DNA of 64,000 bases from an uncultured Planctomycetaceae bacterium (GCA_903863885.1 CAIPEB010000193.1:1-64000), one strand, 5' to 3'; counted from the first letter of the stretch, positions 17,975 to 27,285 are shown. The notes: generated from the sequence alone by a model not told the origin. A program made the numbers and translations.

Positions 17975-18517
17975 TCAGAGAGCGCTGGTTGCGTCGGGAG
18001 AGAGCTCGATGTCCACGCCGAGTTCCTCGCCGATTTGCAGCAGATCGGCCGTCAGGCCCGCGATCGGCAGCCCGGGCGGCACCTGGATGCGAGCCACCAT
18101 CTGGAAGAGCGGCGTTGCGGTAATGGGCGCGCAGACGACCTCGGTTTCCATCGTATCCACATTGATGCTTCGCGATGCCAGATAGGCGGCGACCTTGTGC
18201 ACAATGCCTTCGTGATCAGCGCCGGAAAGCCGCAGTTCGCATAGCCGGTGTTGCTGCCAGTCGTTCGCCGCGGGAGGCTGGCTCTGTTTGACGAGGACGG
18301 CCATTTCGCTGTCCGCCATGGCTGTGAGCGTGGCCGTCAGCGCGGCCGCATTTTCACTGGGAACACTCAACCGCACGATGCCGGCAAAATCGCCTCCGAG
18401 TCGTGCGAAACGGCTTTCCTCCCAGTTTGCGGAATGTCCGACCAGCGCCTCCGTGATGCGCTCGACGATGCCCGGACGATCCGGACAGGTGATCGTGACG
18501 ATCAGGTGGGATCTCAT
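17975..18517 (-). CDS. Double ACT-domain regulatory protein (GcvR-like)
   Basis: A 180-residue protein made of two ACT domains: residues about 3-80, starting HLIVTITCPDRPGIVERIT, and about 93-175, starting LCELRLSGADHEGIVHKVA. This is the layout of GcvR-type proteins, which sense amino acids (glycine in Escherichia coli) and act through protein contacts. No partner GcvA-like regulator or glycine-cleavage gene is in the window, so the ligand and target are unknown. A GGAG ribosome-binding site supports the ATG at 18517. A strong hairpin separates it from the upstream PEPCK fusion gene. Confidence 0.82.
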   Translation of the reverse strand: MRSHLIVTITCPDRPGIVERITEALVGHSANWEESRFARLGGDFAGIVRLSVPSENAAALTATLTAMADSEMAVLVKQSQPPAANDWQQHRLCELRLSGADHEGIVHKVAAYLASRSINVDTMETEVVCAPITATPLFQMVARIQVPPGLPIAGLTADLLQIGEELGVDIELSPDATSAL

Positions 18518-18640
18518 GGCGGTTCTCCGCGGGATGTGTGTTTTCGACCGGTCGATCATGACGAGCGGCTGCAAGTCGCTCGGGTCGAGTCTTCCATGCC
18601 TGGTTCGGCTTTGCGATGCGTATGGTGTACTCGCAGTCGG

Positions 18641-18677
18641 CACGGGCCGCCTGCCGGATTGCGGCAGGCGGCCCGTG
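18641..18677. terminator. Strong hairpin, 16-bp stem
   Basis: A perfect 16-bp GC-rich stem (CACGGGCCGCCTGCCG and its complement) with a 5-nt loop, 32 nt beyond the stop of the PEPCK-aminotransferase gene. No clear T-run follows on either strand, but stability and location support a terminator or 3'-end stabiliser. Confidence 0.7.
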
Positions 18678-18708
18678 TTGTACCCGGTGGCTCACCCGTG
18701 CTGCCCGA

Positions 18709-21700
18709 TCACGAACGCTCGGCGTCGTGAAGCTCCCGGGCTGCGGTGGCCATGGTCTTGTAAAGGTTTTCGAGATCTTTCTCCTCGACCGACGACAGGG
18801 TGACACGGATGTCCCGATCGCTGTCGGTCTGCACGCCGATCCCGTACTTCTGCAACAGGTATTTGCGGAAGGTCTCGGCATCCAGCGCCTTGAGCTTCAG
18901 GCACATGAAGTAACCTGAATTGAACGGGTATGCCTGCCAGACGTCCGCAAACTCGGACGAACTGAGGATCTGTTTGGCTCGGGCCGCCCGTGCCTTGAGG
19001 ATGTCTTTCTTTTGCTGTCGTTCCTGGTCCAGCGTGTCGCTCGACAGGGCCTTGAGCAGGATCGACTGGGCCGGTCGCGAGCAATTCGCGATGCTGCTTC
19101 GGATCGCGCCGGCGACTTTCTTTTCCAGCGCTCCGTAGAGTGCTTCGTCGCTGAGGGCCGCCTTGGTGCCGAACGTCAGCATGCCGGTGCGGAAGCCCCA
19201 CTGGAAGTTGGTTTCGCTCGGGCTGTCCACTTTGATCGCGAGGATCCGCTCGTGGCATCCGGCCAGGCGGGCGAAGAGCGATTCGGCGAACAGGTCTTCC
19301 TCGTAGGTGAGGCCGAAGTACGAGTCGTCAACGACGACCACCAGATTGCGTCCAGCCTCGGCCGCTTCGTACAGCGTGCGGACGATGCGTTCGGCCTCGG
19401 ACTTGGTGATCGAATAGCCCGTCGGGCTGTTGGGGAAATTGAAGATCAGCATGGTCTTCCAGCTTCCCGCCCGCGTCGACAAGGCTTCGCGCAGCGCGTC
19501 CACGTTGAATCCGCCCGTCACGTTGAAGAACGGGTACAGGCCGATCTGCGCCTGGTATCGCACGGAGAAGATCAGTTCGTAGTTGTCCCAGTACTTGTCG
19601 GGCAGCAGCACCATATCGCGGCGATCGAGGAACATCTCGCCGATCAGCGACAGGGCGTGGGTTCCGCCCGCGGTGACGATGGGCAGCGAAAAACTCTTTC
19701 CTTCGAGGCTGGGGTTGGCCCGCAGCAGTTCGGACCGCCACTTCTCCCGCAACTGGCGAACCCCCGTTGCCGACGAGTAATTGAACGCCTCGGTCGGGGT
19801 CAACCCGTTGAAGTATTTCATGACCGACGGCAGGTGCATCGGTTCGCCGCCCTCGCGGGCCACGCCGAGCGTGACGTCGATCTTGCGGGCTTTTTCCGTT
19901 TCTCCCGCCGATTTTGCGGCGGCCACCTGCGGCAGATACAGTCGCTTGCCGAACTCGGAGAGCATCGAGCCGACATTCGGGTTCTCGCGATCGATCATCT
20001 CGTTCAGATCCGCTGCGGATCCTCGAATCTCGCCCCCAGGCGCCATCAGCGAGATCGGTGCGCGGAGCCGGAGCCGGAGTGACTCGAGCTGATCCCACAT
20101 CGCCCGGGGCAACCGCTTGTCGAACTGCTGGAAGAACGGCGTGATCAGCTCGGTTTCGCGGAAACACTCCTCGCGGTCGATGGCGAACAGCTGATCGAGC
20201 GTCTTCCGGGTGATTTCCAGTCCGGTCAGGTCGAGGCTATCCGCGGCAGGCACGTAACCGATCGGCGTCTTGACCGCGTCGGCTTCACCGCGGCAGCGGT
20301 CGAGAATCCACTCGATCACGCGCAGGTTTTCGCCGTAGCCCGGCCAGAGGAAGTCGCCGTTCTCGTCGGTGCGGAACCAGTTCACGTGGAAGATGCGAGG
20401 CGGCTGCGTCATGCGCCGGCCCATTTCGAGCCAATGCGCGAAGTAGTCGGCCATGTGGTAGCCGCAGAACGGCAGCATGGCCATCGGATCGCGGCGCACC
20501 TCGCCGACTTTGCCGAATGCCGCGGCCGTTCGCTCGGAAGCCATGGTCGCGCCGACGAACACGCCGTGCTCCCAGTCAAATGCCTCGTAAACCAGCGGCG
20601 CGACGCGGGCGCGCCGTCCGCCGAAGATGATCGCCGAGATCGGCACACCGTGATGGTGCTCGGTGCGAAACGACGCCGACGGACATTGCGACAGCGGCGC
20701 GGTGAAGCGGCTGTTGGCGTGAGCGCCGGCGATTGGCTTGCCGTCGGCGTCCTTGATGCCCGGTTTCCACGGGCGGCCCTGCCAGTCCCAGCCCTCTTCC
20801 GGCGGCGGACCCTCGCCGCCTTCCCACCACACCGTGTTGTCCTTGGACAGGACCACGTTGGTGTAGATCGTGTTGCTGGCGATCGTCTTGATCATGCTGG
20901 GGTTCGTCTTCGAATTCGTCCCCGGCGCGACCCCGAAGAAACCCGTCTCGGGGTTGATGGCCCACAGACGTCCGTCCGTATCGATCCGCATCCACGCGAT
21001 GTCGTCACCCACCGTCCAGATGCGGTAACCCTTCTTGCGCAGCCCTTCGGGCGGCAGAAGCATGGCCAGGTTCGTCTTGCCGCAGGCGCTGGGGAAGGCG
21101 GCGGCCACGTACTCGACGCGCCCTGCCGGATCCTCGATGCCCATGATCAGCATGTGTTCGGCAAGCCAGCCCTCTTCCTTGCCGAGAAAGCTCGCAATGC
21201 GCAGCGCCAGACACTTCTTGCCCAGCAGCACGTTGCCGCCGTAGCCCGACCCGACGCTCCAGATCGTATTGTCCTGGGGGAAATGCAGTATCAGCCGGCG
21301 CGTCGCGTCCAGTTCCGCTTTGCTGTGCAGGCACCGGGTGAACTCGCCCCCCGTGCCCAGCTGCCGCATGACGCGCGTCCCGACATGGGTCATGATCCGC
21401 ATGTTCAGCACCACGTAGGCGCTGTCCGTCAGTTCCACGCCGATCTTGCTGAACGGCGAACCGACCGGGCCCATCGAGAACGGAATCACGTACATCGTGC
21501 GGCCCTTCATCGAGCCGCGGAAGATCCCGCGGGCCCGCCGATAGGCCTCATCGGGCGCCATCCAGTTGTTGGTCGGCCCCGCGTCGTCGCGCAGGTTCGT
21601 GCAGATGAACGTCAATTCCTCAGTACGCGCCACGTCATTGACGGCCGTTCGGTGGTAAACGCACCCGGGCAGTTTTTCCTGGTCGAGAAGATGCAGTTCC

Positions 21701-21831
21701 TTCGTATCGACGGCTTCACGAACAAGTCGGTCTTTTTCTTCTTCCGATCCATCAATCCACACGATGCGATCGGGCTGGCACATCTGTGCCATTTCCTGGA
21801 CCCATTTCTGCAATTCGCGATGCTGATTCAT
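18709..21831 (-). CDS. pckG: GTP-type PEP carboxykinase fused to class I aminotransferase-like domain
   Basis: A 1040-residue fusion. Residues 1 to about 595 match GTP-dependent PEP carboxykinase (oxaloacetate + GTP to PEP + CO2 + GDP), including the nucleotide loop FPSACGKTNLAML with Cys250, the substrate loop upstream (GSGYGGNVLLGKKC) and FGGRRARVAPLVYEA. After a short linker, residues about 620-1030 form a fold-type I aminotransferase domain: TAGGTHALSL, NFPNSPTGY (the PLP-contacting Asn), VVDDSYFGL (Asp and Tyr) and WGFRTG. The Schiff-base lysine expected 8 residues before Arg881 is Glu873 (SPSETNFQWGFR), so this half may not perform normal transamination. If it were active, aminotransferase chemistry could interconvert aspartate and oxaloacetate, the PEPCK substrate. 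A 16-bp hairpin follows the gene. The reading frame is continuous, with no sign of sequencing error. Confidence 0.9.
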   Translation of the reverse strand: MNQHRELQKWVQEMAQMCQPDRIVWIDGSEEEKDRLVREAVDTKELHLLDQEKLPGCVYHRTAVNDVARTEELTFICTNLRDDAGPTNNWMAPDEAYRRARGIFRGSMKGRTMYVIPFSMGPVGSPFSKIGVELTDSAYVVLNMRIMTHVGTRVMRQLGTGGEFTRCLHSKAELDATRRLILHFPQDNTIWSVGSGYGGNVLLGKKCLALRIASFLGKEEGWLAEHMLIMGIEDPAGRVEYVAAAFPSACGKTNLAMLLPPEGLRKKGYRIWTVGDDIAWMRIDTDGRLWAINPETGFFGVAPGTNSKTNPSMIKTIASNTIYTNVVLSKDNTVWWEGGEGPPPEEGWDWQGRPWKPGIKDADGKPIAGAHANSRFTAPLSQCPSASFRTEHHHGVPISAIIFGGRRARVAPLVYEAFDWEHGVFVGATMASERTAAAFGKVGEVRRDPMAMLPFCGYHMADYFAHWLEMGRRMTQPPRIFHVNWFRTDENGDFLWPGYGENLRVIEWILDRCRGEADAVKTPIGYVPAADSLDLTGLEITRKTLDQLFAIDREECFRETELITPFFQQFDKRLPRAMWDQLESLRLRLRAPISLMAPGGEIRGSAADLNEMIDRENPNVGSMLSEFGKRLYLPQVAAAKSAGETEKARKIDVTLGVAREGGEPMHLPSVMKYFNGLTPTEAFNYSSATGVRQLREKWRSELLRANPSLEGKSFSLPIVTAGGTHALSLIGEMFLDRRDMVLLPDKYWDNYELIFSVRYQAQIGLYPFFNVTGGFNVDALREALSTRAGSWKTMLIFNFPNSPTGYSITKSEAERIVRTLYEAAEAGRNLVVVVDDSYFGLTYEEDLFAESLFARLAGCHERILAIKVDSPSETNFQWGFRTGMLTFGTKAALSDEALYGALEKKVAGAIRSSIANCSRPAQSILLKALSSDTLDQERQQKKDILKARAARAKQILSSSEFADVWQAYPFNSGYFMCLKLKALDAETFRKYLLQKYGIGVQTDSDRDIRVTLSSVEEKDLENLYKTMATAARELHDAERS

Positions 21832-22196
21832 TCCCCTTGCGCACCTTTCTCGTGATGAACGTGCAGAGTCTCTTTCCGAATCTCGTAACGACGAATGCGT
21901 TCCGCTGAATTCGGACCGCAGAGAACTCGGATTCCTGCCCCCGGCCGGGCCGAGGCGGGAACGGACCGTACTGGGTCAGGATTCTAGCGACCCTGCGCCG
22001 ATTTTCCAGTATTCAACCCCCGTTTCCGGAAGCATTTAGCTAAATAGACTCGAGGCACTCCAAGCCCCCCCGAACCGGTCCTTGGGAAAAAGACGTGTCC
22101 CCGGCAACGGGAATCGACAATTCGCGGACAATTTGGGAATGCCTGGGGATCTTCGTCAGTCTGGAGCGGTAGTTGTTCCGGCATCCGGCATCTCTT
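21832..22196. other. Gene-free upstream region of the PEPCK fusion
   Basis: A 365-nt interval with no supported gene. It should hold the promoter of the PEPCK-fusion gene. A short CCGGCATCCGGCATC stretch near 22178-22193 resembles the tandem GGCATCC units seen at the window's repeat islands. No clear promoter consensus was identified. Confidence 0.4.
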
Positions 22197-22985
22197 TCAC
22201 TTCCGCTCTGTGGCACCCGCTGCAGGACCGGGGGAGGCCTCGGCCGGTTGCTGTTTCGTGGTTGCGGCCGGCCGGGAAATGGAAGACGCCTTTTCCGTCT
22301 GCATTTCCATAACCGTGATCTTCTGCCAGATCTTCTGAGACAGGCCTCCGGCCAGAGTTTCCACATCGTTCACGGCGTCGAGCACGACCGGGTCCCGCAG
22401 ATACTGGACGTACAGCGCCGACAACTTGCTGATCAGGGACAGCATTTCCGAGCAGTAGTCCAGGTAGCGCGCAAGTTCATAGGGAGTGAGCATCCGCTTC
22501 GGAGAAGATGGAGTCGACTGGCTGGGAGACCGCATCGAATGCGGGTCCTTCGTCAACTGGTGCATGTCGATGACGTGGGCGATGCTGCGCAACTGATGCA
22601 GGCCCCGAAGGGCGGCCGATCTTTTCCAGCGAGTTTCTGCCGACACGAGAAAGATCACGGCGATCCCGAAAAAGACCAGTTCGTTCATCGCTGCGTCGAC
22701 GGCGGGGATCAGATCGTAAAATTTCACCCCGTCGGCCTTAATGGGAACCGAGGCGAGGGCCGTGACGATCGAGACCAGCAGCGCCGCAACCACCAGGATC
22801 ACGGCGATGCGCAGCAGCCAGTAAGGCTCGCGCAGCTTCTGGGCGCGGACCACCGATTCCCGAGCGACAGTCAGCGTTTCCTGGCCGACCCGGCTGAGGC
22901 CCGAATCGGGAAACCGTTCGTCGATCCGCCGGCAGAGCTGTTCCGCGGTTTCGACGATGTTTCTGCCATGCAGCGAGCGGTACAT
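22197..22985 (-). CDS. Two-helix membrane protein of unknown function
   Basis: A 262-residue protein. A helical N-terminus (HGRNIVETAEQLCRRIDERF) precedes two transmembrane segments, WLLRIAVILVVAALLVSIVTAL (about 56-78) and LVFFGIAVIFLVSAE (about 103-118). A cytoplasmic helical region follows with HVIDMHQLTKDP, LTPYELARYLDYCSEMLSLISK and a disordered Pro/Ala tail. The YLDYCSEMLSL-type helix looks conserved, but I cannot name the family or function. It is monocistronic as far as can be seen, divergent from the Tat-exported isomerase-like gene. Confidence 0.72.
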   Translation of the reverse strand: MYRSLHGRNIVETAEQLCRRIDERFPDSGLSRVGQETLTVARESVVRAQKLREPYWLLRIAVILVVAALLVSIVTALASVPIKADGVKFYDLIPAVDAAMNELVFFGIAVIFLVSAETRWKRSAALRGLHQLRSIAHVIDMHQLTKDPHSMRSPSQSTPSSPKRMLTPYELARYLDYCSEMLSLISKLSALYVQYLRDPVVLDAVNDVETLAGGLSQKIWQKITVMEMQTEKASSISRPAATTKQQPAEASPGPAAGATERK

Positions 22986-23231
22986 CTGGCGTTGATTCCC
23001 TGAAGTGTGCGAATCGTCCCCTCATCGAGCGGTCTTCATCGTAGCGTTCGGCCGGTGCATTGTCTCTTTCCCGCCGTCTCTTTCCCGCCAGGGTGACCAT
23101 CGGCGTCCCTCGGCCGGCCGGTCGCGATTAACGCGAGCCACTAGTTGCCGCTTTCTGCGGCGTAAAACAAGATATGGGCAGTTGAGTTACTCCGGATAAG
23201 TGAACGCTCGATGCTTTTTTGGAGGTGCGTC

Positions 23232-24662
23232 ATGTGCAATGGCTGCAATCGGCGGCAGTTTCTCGGATCGGCGGCTGCGGGGGGAGCGTTGCTGGCGATG
23301 AATTGGGCCACTCGCAGTGCAATGGCCGCGACGGCGGAGGACTGGCCGCCGCTTCCGCCGGTCAAGATTCTCAAGGTGTATGCCGGACGGACCGGAGACT
23401 ATTACCTCACTCGCCCCACCGAGGAACTCGCACGGTTCGAGCAGTACTTCACGGACCTGGAAAAGAAGCTCGGCGACATTCAGTTTGTCGGGGGCGACAT
23501 GATTCCGCCGGCGAAGGTCGAGGACGTCGTCGCCAAGGCCGGCGATGCGGATGCGGTCTTCATCGTGCATCTGTCCGGTCACGGCGGCGACGCGCCCGTG
23601 CTGAGCAAGCTCGTGGACGCGGGAATGCCGACCGCACTGTTTTCTCAACCGTTCAGCGGTCACGGATGGATGTACTTCCCCCAATGGCACAAGCAGGGGA
23701 AACGCGTCGTTCTGCTTCCGACCAGCGACTGGAATGAAATCGGCAAGGTCGTGGCTCTGATGCGGGTTCCGGCTCGCATGAAGCAGACGAAGATCCTGGC
23801 GATCGGCAATCCGCACGGCAGCGAGGCCGCCTGCTCCGCGGAGAAGATCAAGGCCAAGCTGGGCAGTGAACTCGTCATCGTTCCCAACGAAAAAATCATG
23901 GAGCGCTGGAAGTCCATCGATCCCAAGGCCGCCGAGGCCGAGGCGGAATCTTACTGGCTCAGCCAGGCTCAGCGTGTCATGGAGCCCCGCCGCGACGAGA
24001 TCATCGACTCGGCCAAGCTGTTTCTGGCCATCAAGCAGATCATGATCGAGGAAAACGCGCGGGCGGTCTGCAGCGTCCATTGCATGGGCGATCCCCGCGG
24101 TTGCCTGACGTTCAGCAAGCTGAACGACATGGGGTTTGTCGGCGCGTGCGAGGGAGATATCGATTCGACGCTGACCATGCTCATGTTCAACTATGCTTTC
24201 GGTGTGCCCGGCTTCATTACCGATCCGGTCATCGATACCGCCAAGAACGCCATGGTGCACTTCCACTGCACGTCGGCCACGAAACTCGACGGTCCTCAGG
24301 GCGAACGCCGTCCGTTCACGATCCGCAATCAGACCGACAGCAAGGGCGGGGTCGCGCTGCAGGTCGAGAACCGCGTGGATCAGCCTGTGACATGCGCCAA
24401 GTTCGTCAATCTCGACACCATGTTGGTCTGTCCGGGGAAGATCATCGAAACCAGCACCAGTCCGCTGGCCTGCCGCACCCAATTCGCCCAGAGCGTTCGC
24501 GACGCCAAACGCCTGTTCCTGCAATGGGGGCAGGACGTGATCCAGGGCGATACAATGACCCTGCTGCATCGCGTCGTTTTCTACGGGGACCACGCAGGGT
24601 CCCTGCAGACGCTCGGCGACCTGATGGGCTTCAAGGTGATCGAAGAAGGGGGACCAGTCTGA
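23232..24662 (+). CDS. Tat-exported sugar-isomerase-like protein (fucose/arabinose isomerase fold)
   Basis: A 476-residue protein with a twin-arginine signal (NRRQFLGSAAAGGALL, residues 6-21). The mature part shows the alternating layout of L-fucose/L-arabinose isomerase-type proteins: IVHLSGHGGDA (about 115-125), PTALFSQPFSGHGW, and a second half with GACEGDIDSTLTMLMFNYAF and HFHCTSATK that may position metal ligands. Those enzymes are normally cytosolic; export predicts action on extracytoplasmic sugars or a non-enzymatic role. A GGAGGTG ribosome-binding site before the ATG at 23232 fixes the start over the in-frame ATG at 23211. It leads a plus-strand gene run with an exported MocA dehydrogenase. 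Confidence 0.75.
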   Translation: MCNGCNRRQFLGSAAAGGALLAMNWATRSAMAATAEDWPPLPPVKILKVYAGRTGDYYLTRPTEELARFEQYFTDLEKKLGDIQFVGGDMIPPAKVEDVVAKAGDADAVFIVHLSGHGGDAPVLSKLVDAGMPTALFSQPFSGHGWMYFPQWHKQGKRVVLLPTSDWNEIGKVVALMRVPARMKQTKILAIGNPHGSEAACSAEKIKAKLGSELVIVPNEKIMERWKSIDPKAAEAEAESYWLSQAQRVMEPRRDEIIDSAKLFLAIKQIMIEENARAVCSVHCMGDPRGCLTFSKLNDMGFVGACEGDIDSTLTMLMFNYAFGVPGFITDPVIDTAKNAMVHFHCTSATKLDGPQGERRPFTIRNQTDSKGGVALQVENRVDQPVTCAKFVNLDTMLVCPGKIIETSTSPLACRTQFAQSVRDAKRLFLQWGQDVIQGDTMTLLHRVVFYGDHAGSLQTLGDLMGFKVIEEGGPV

Positions 24663-24698
24663 ATAGCCCTGCGTGATCCCGGGAACGCTCAGTGAGCT

Positions 24699-24727
24699 GC
24701 GGACCGGTCTTCCGGCCGGTCCGCTTT
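24699..24727 (+). terminator. Candidate terminator after isomerase-like gene
   Basis: A 9-bp stem (GCGGACCGG / CCGGTCCGC) with an 8-nt loop is followed by TTTA, 37 nt past the stop codon. It could also pass transcription partially to the MocA gene downstream. Confidence 0.55.
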
Positions 24728-24911
24728 ACGAAAACTGCGAGTGTTGCGGTGGTAAGACCGCAACGCAACGCAAGCGCGACCCGCAACCGCGATTCGCCGT
24801 CCGGACAGGCCGCAGACCAGGCGCGGCAGCACGGCCTGATCGCACGCGTCATTGCACAATGGCCGAACTTGATTGTCGACTCCGCCGCAGCAAGACAGGG
24901 AGACATTGAAC

Positions 24912-26228
24912 ATGACCCACGAGACGCAGTCTTCATCCGCATCGCCCACCCGTCGCGAGTTCCTCAAAGAGGCGGCGGCGGGCGCGGCAGTCGCGTACGG
25001 ATTGTCTTTGAGCCGCAGCGCTCATGCCGCCGGGAGCGAAGGAATCCGCATCGGCATGATCGGGTGCGGTGGCCGCTGCAGCGGTGCCGCCTCTCAGGCT
25101 CTGGGGCTCGGCAAGGATGTGAAACTGGTTGCGATGAGCGACGTATTCGAGGACCGCATGCAGGAAAAGCGGGCCTATTTCAAAGCCACTTTTCCTGAGC
25201 AGTTCCTCGCCACCGACGAGACCTGCGCCCACGGACTGGACGGGTACAAGGCCGTCATCGCGTCGAGCGACGCGGTGTTGATCGCGTGTGCGTCCAAATT
25301 CCATTCGTTCTATGCCGAAGAGGCGATCAAGGCCGGCAAGCACGTCTTCATCGAAAAGCCCCATGCAATCGATCCGGCCGGCTGCATCCGCCTCAAGGGC
25401 GTTGCGCAGATGGCGAAGGAAAAGAACCTCAATCTCGTATCGGGGCACGAAAGCCGCTACAGCCTTGCTTATCAGGAACAGGTCAAACGCATCCACGACG
25501 GAGCGATCGGCGACGTGGTGTCGATCCAGTCGATGTTCCTGCGCGCCCCCTACGGGCTTGTGCCCCGGCCGGCCGGGATTTCGGAACTGATGTACCAGTT
25601 CCGCAACTGGTATCACTTCCGCTGGCTGTCCGGCGACGACGTGACCCAGTCGCTGGTTCATAATCTCGACCGCATGCGCTGGGTGCTGCACGAAGAGAAC
25701 CCGACGTGGTGTTTCGGGCTCGGCGGTCGATCGAGCTCGTTCGGCGAAGTCTACGGAGACATGTTCGACCACCACAGTGTCGTGTACGAGTTCAAGAGCG
25801 GCCCTCGCCTGTATGCTCTCTGCCAGACCCGCGCCGGCTGTTACGGGAACTGGGACGACGTGATCATGGGCACCAAGGGCATCTGCCACTGGACGGCCTG
25901 CCGCATCGAGGGCGAGACCAAGTGGCGTTACGAAGGTCCCCAGAACGACCCGAACGTCGAGGAGCAGAAGATCCTGGTCGGGGCACTGCGCGAGGGGCGC
26001 GTCGTGAATCACGGCGATACGATGATCGACAGCACCTACATGGCGATTATGGGACAGATCGCCTGCTACAACGGAGGGCCGCTGACCTGGGAAGAACTGC
26101 TGGCGGCGAAGTTCGAATTTGAACCTAAAATCGCCGATGTCAAAGCCGACATGGTTGCACCGACCACACCCGACGAGACGGGCAACTATCCGCTCCCGCG
26201 TCCCGGCATAACCAAGGAATTCAGTTGA
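24912..26228 (+). CDS. Tat-exported Gfo/Idh/MocA-family oxidoreductase
   Basis: A 438-residue protein. A twin-arginine signal (TRREFLKEAAAGAAV) is followed by a Rossmann start IRIGMIGCGGR (about 47-57), the family's EKP motif in HVFIEKPHAID, and VHNLDR near the expected catalytic His. Exported members with tightly bound NADP(H), such as glucose-fructose oxidoreductase, travel through Tat already folded with cofactor. That is a plausible parallel here, though activity is unknown. An AGGGAG ribosome-binding site supports the start at 24912 rather than the ATG at 24873. It lies between the exported isomerase-like gene and a TIM-barrel isomerase gene on the same strand. Confidence 0.87.
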   Translation: MTHETQSSSASPTRREFLKEAAAGAAVAYGLSLSRSAHAAGSEGIRIGMIGCGGRCSGAASQALGLGKDVKLVAMSDVFEDRMQEKRAYFKATFPEQFLATDETCAHGLDGYKAVIASSDAVLIACASKFHSFYAEEAIKAGKHVFIEKPHAIDPAGCIRLKGVAQMAKEKNLNLVSGHESRYSLAYQEQVKRIHDGAIGDVVSIQSMFLRAPYGLVPRPAGISELMYQFRNWYHFRWLSGDDVTQSLVHNLDRMRWVLHEENPTWCFGLGGRSSSFGEVYGDMFDHHSVVYEFKSGPRLYALCQTRAGCYGNWDDVIMGTKGICHWTACRIEGETKWRYEGPQNDPNVEEQKILVGALREGRVVNHGDTMIDSTYMAIMGQIACYNGGPLTWEELLAAKFEFEPKIADVKADMVAPTTPDETGNYPLPRPGITKEFS

Positions 26229-26404
26229 GCGAGAGCTGCTTTCTGCGGAGATGGTCGCTGTTCGCTTGCGAAACGTCGGTGCAACGCAACGACGGACGAG
26301 CTTTCCGCGGAGCAAAAAGCCACCATGCGCGAACCTCCGCTTTGATGAAACAAACAGCTTTGTGACGTGCAAGACACCCCGATTACCAAGAGAGGAATTT
26401 CCAT

Positions 26405-27268
26405 ATGTTCCGTAGCTCTGCAATTGCTTTTTGCGCTGCGGCCGTTGTCGCATGCTGGGGGCCGGCCGCGGAGCAGGATGCCAAGCCGGCGGGAGGCCAT
26501 CCGATATATGGTCTGTGCATGGAAATGCACGACGCAAAGCAGCGTTCGATGGAAGAGCAGGCCGTTATGCTGCACGAATTGGGCTTTGACGGCGCGGGAT
26601 ATCCGCTCTGGATGGATGAGAACCTGGAAAAGAACCTCGCCGTGCTCGACAAGGAGGGGCTGAAGGTCTTTCTGCTGTACGCGACGATCAACCTCGACCA
26701 GTCTCCGGCATTTGACCCGCGGCTGCCGGACGCGATGCGAAAGCTGCGCGGACGGCCCGTGACGATCTGTGTGTTGTTGAGGGGCTTTCCCCCGGGGGAT
26801 GAGCGAGGCATGGAGCCGGCCGTGAAGGTGCTGCGGAGCCTTGGGGATCTTGCCCGCGAGAACGGGCTGCGGATCTCAATCTATCACCATACCGGGGATT
26901 GGACGGACAGCATCCTGTTCGCGCTCAAGGTTGTGAAGCAGGTGGACCACGCCCAGGTTGGCGTGAACTTCAACCTCTGCCATTGGCTGATGGTGGATGG
27001 AGGCAAAGACTATGAACCGGTGTTGCGTGACAACGTCGCGAAGGTCTTTGCCGTGACCATCAACGGCGCGCAAGTCGGAACAAAAACCTGGACCGACGGT
27101 CTGATCCAGCCCCTGGACAAGGGCGACTTCGACAATCAGCGACTGCTGAAGTTCCTCGACGGCGTCGGCTATCGGGGACCGATCGGAATCATGTGCTACG
27201 GCATACCCGGCGATGCGCGCGAGCATCTCGAGAGATCGGTGCGCGTGTGGCGGTCGTGGAAAGAATAG
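26405..27268 (+). CDS. Secreted sugar phosphate isomerase/epimerase-like TIM barrel
   Basis: A 287-residue protein with a signal peptide (about 1-22) and a xylose-isomerase-like TIM barrel (AP-endonuclease-2 type). Visible motifs are IYGLCMEMHD, LGFDGAGYPLW, ISIYHHTGDW, VGVNFNLCHWL and the final YRGPIGIMCYGI, where His, Asp and Glu residues typically bind a divalent metal. Members isomerise or epimerise sugars and inositols; the substrate is not deducible. It lies 176 nt after the MocA gene, followed by a repeat island before the SDR gene. The downstream SDR-aldolase run suggests a place in sugar or polyol degradation. Confidence 0.78.
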   Translation: MFRSSAIAFCAAAVVACWGPAAEQDAKPAGGHPIYGLCMEMHDAKQRSMEEQAVMLHELGFDGAGYPLWMDENLEKNLAVLDKEGLKVFLLYATINLDQSPAFDPRLPDAMRKLRGRPVTICVLLRGFPPGDERGMEPAVKVLRSLGDLARENGLRISIYHHTGDWTDSILFALKVVKQVDHAQVGVNFNLCHWLMVDGGKDYEPVLRDNVAKVFAVTINGAQVGTKTWTDGLIQPLDKGDFDNQRLLKFLDGVGYRGPIGIMCYGIPGDAREHLERSVRVWRSWKE

Positions 27269-27285
27269 ACGCGCGAGGGGAACGC

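Noticed and set aside
18641-18677. 16-bp hairpin considered as a mobile REP element
   Set aside because: No second copy was noticed in the window and its place right after a stop codon is explained by termination.
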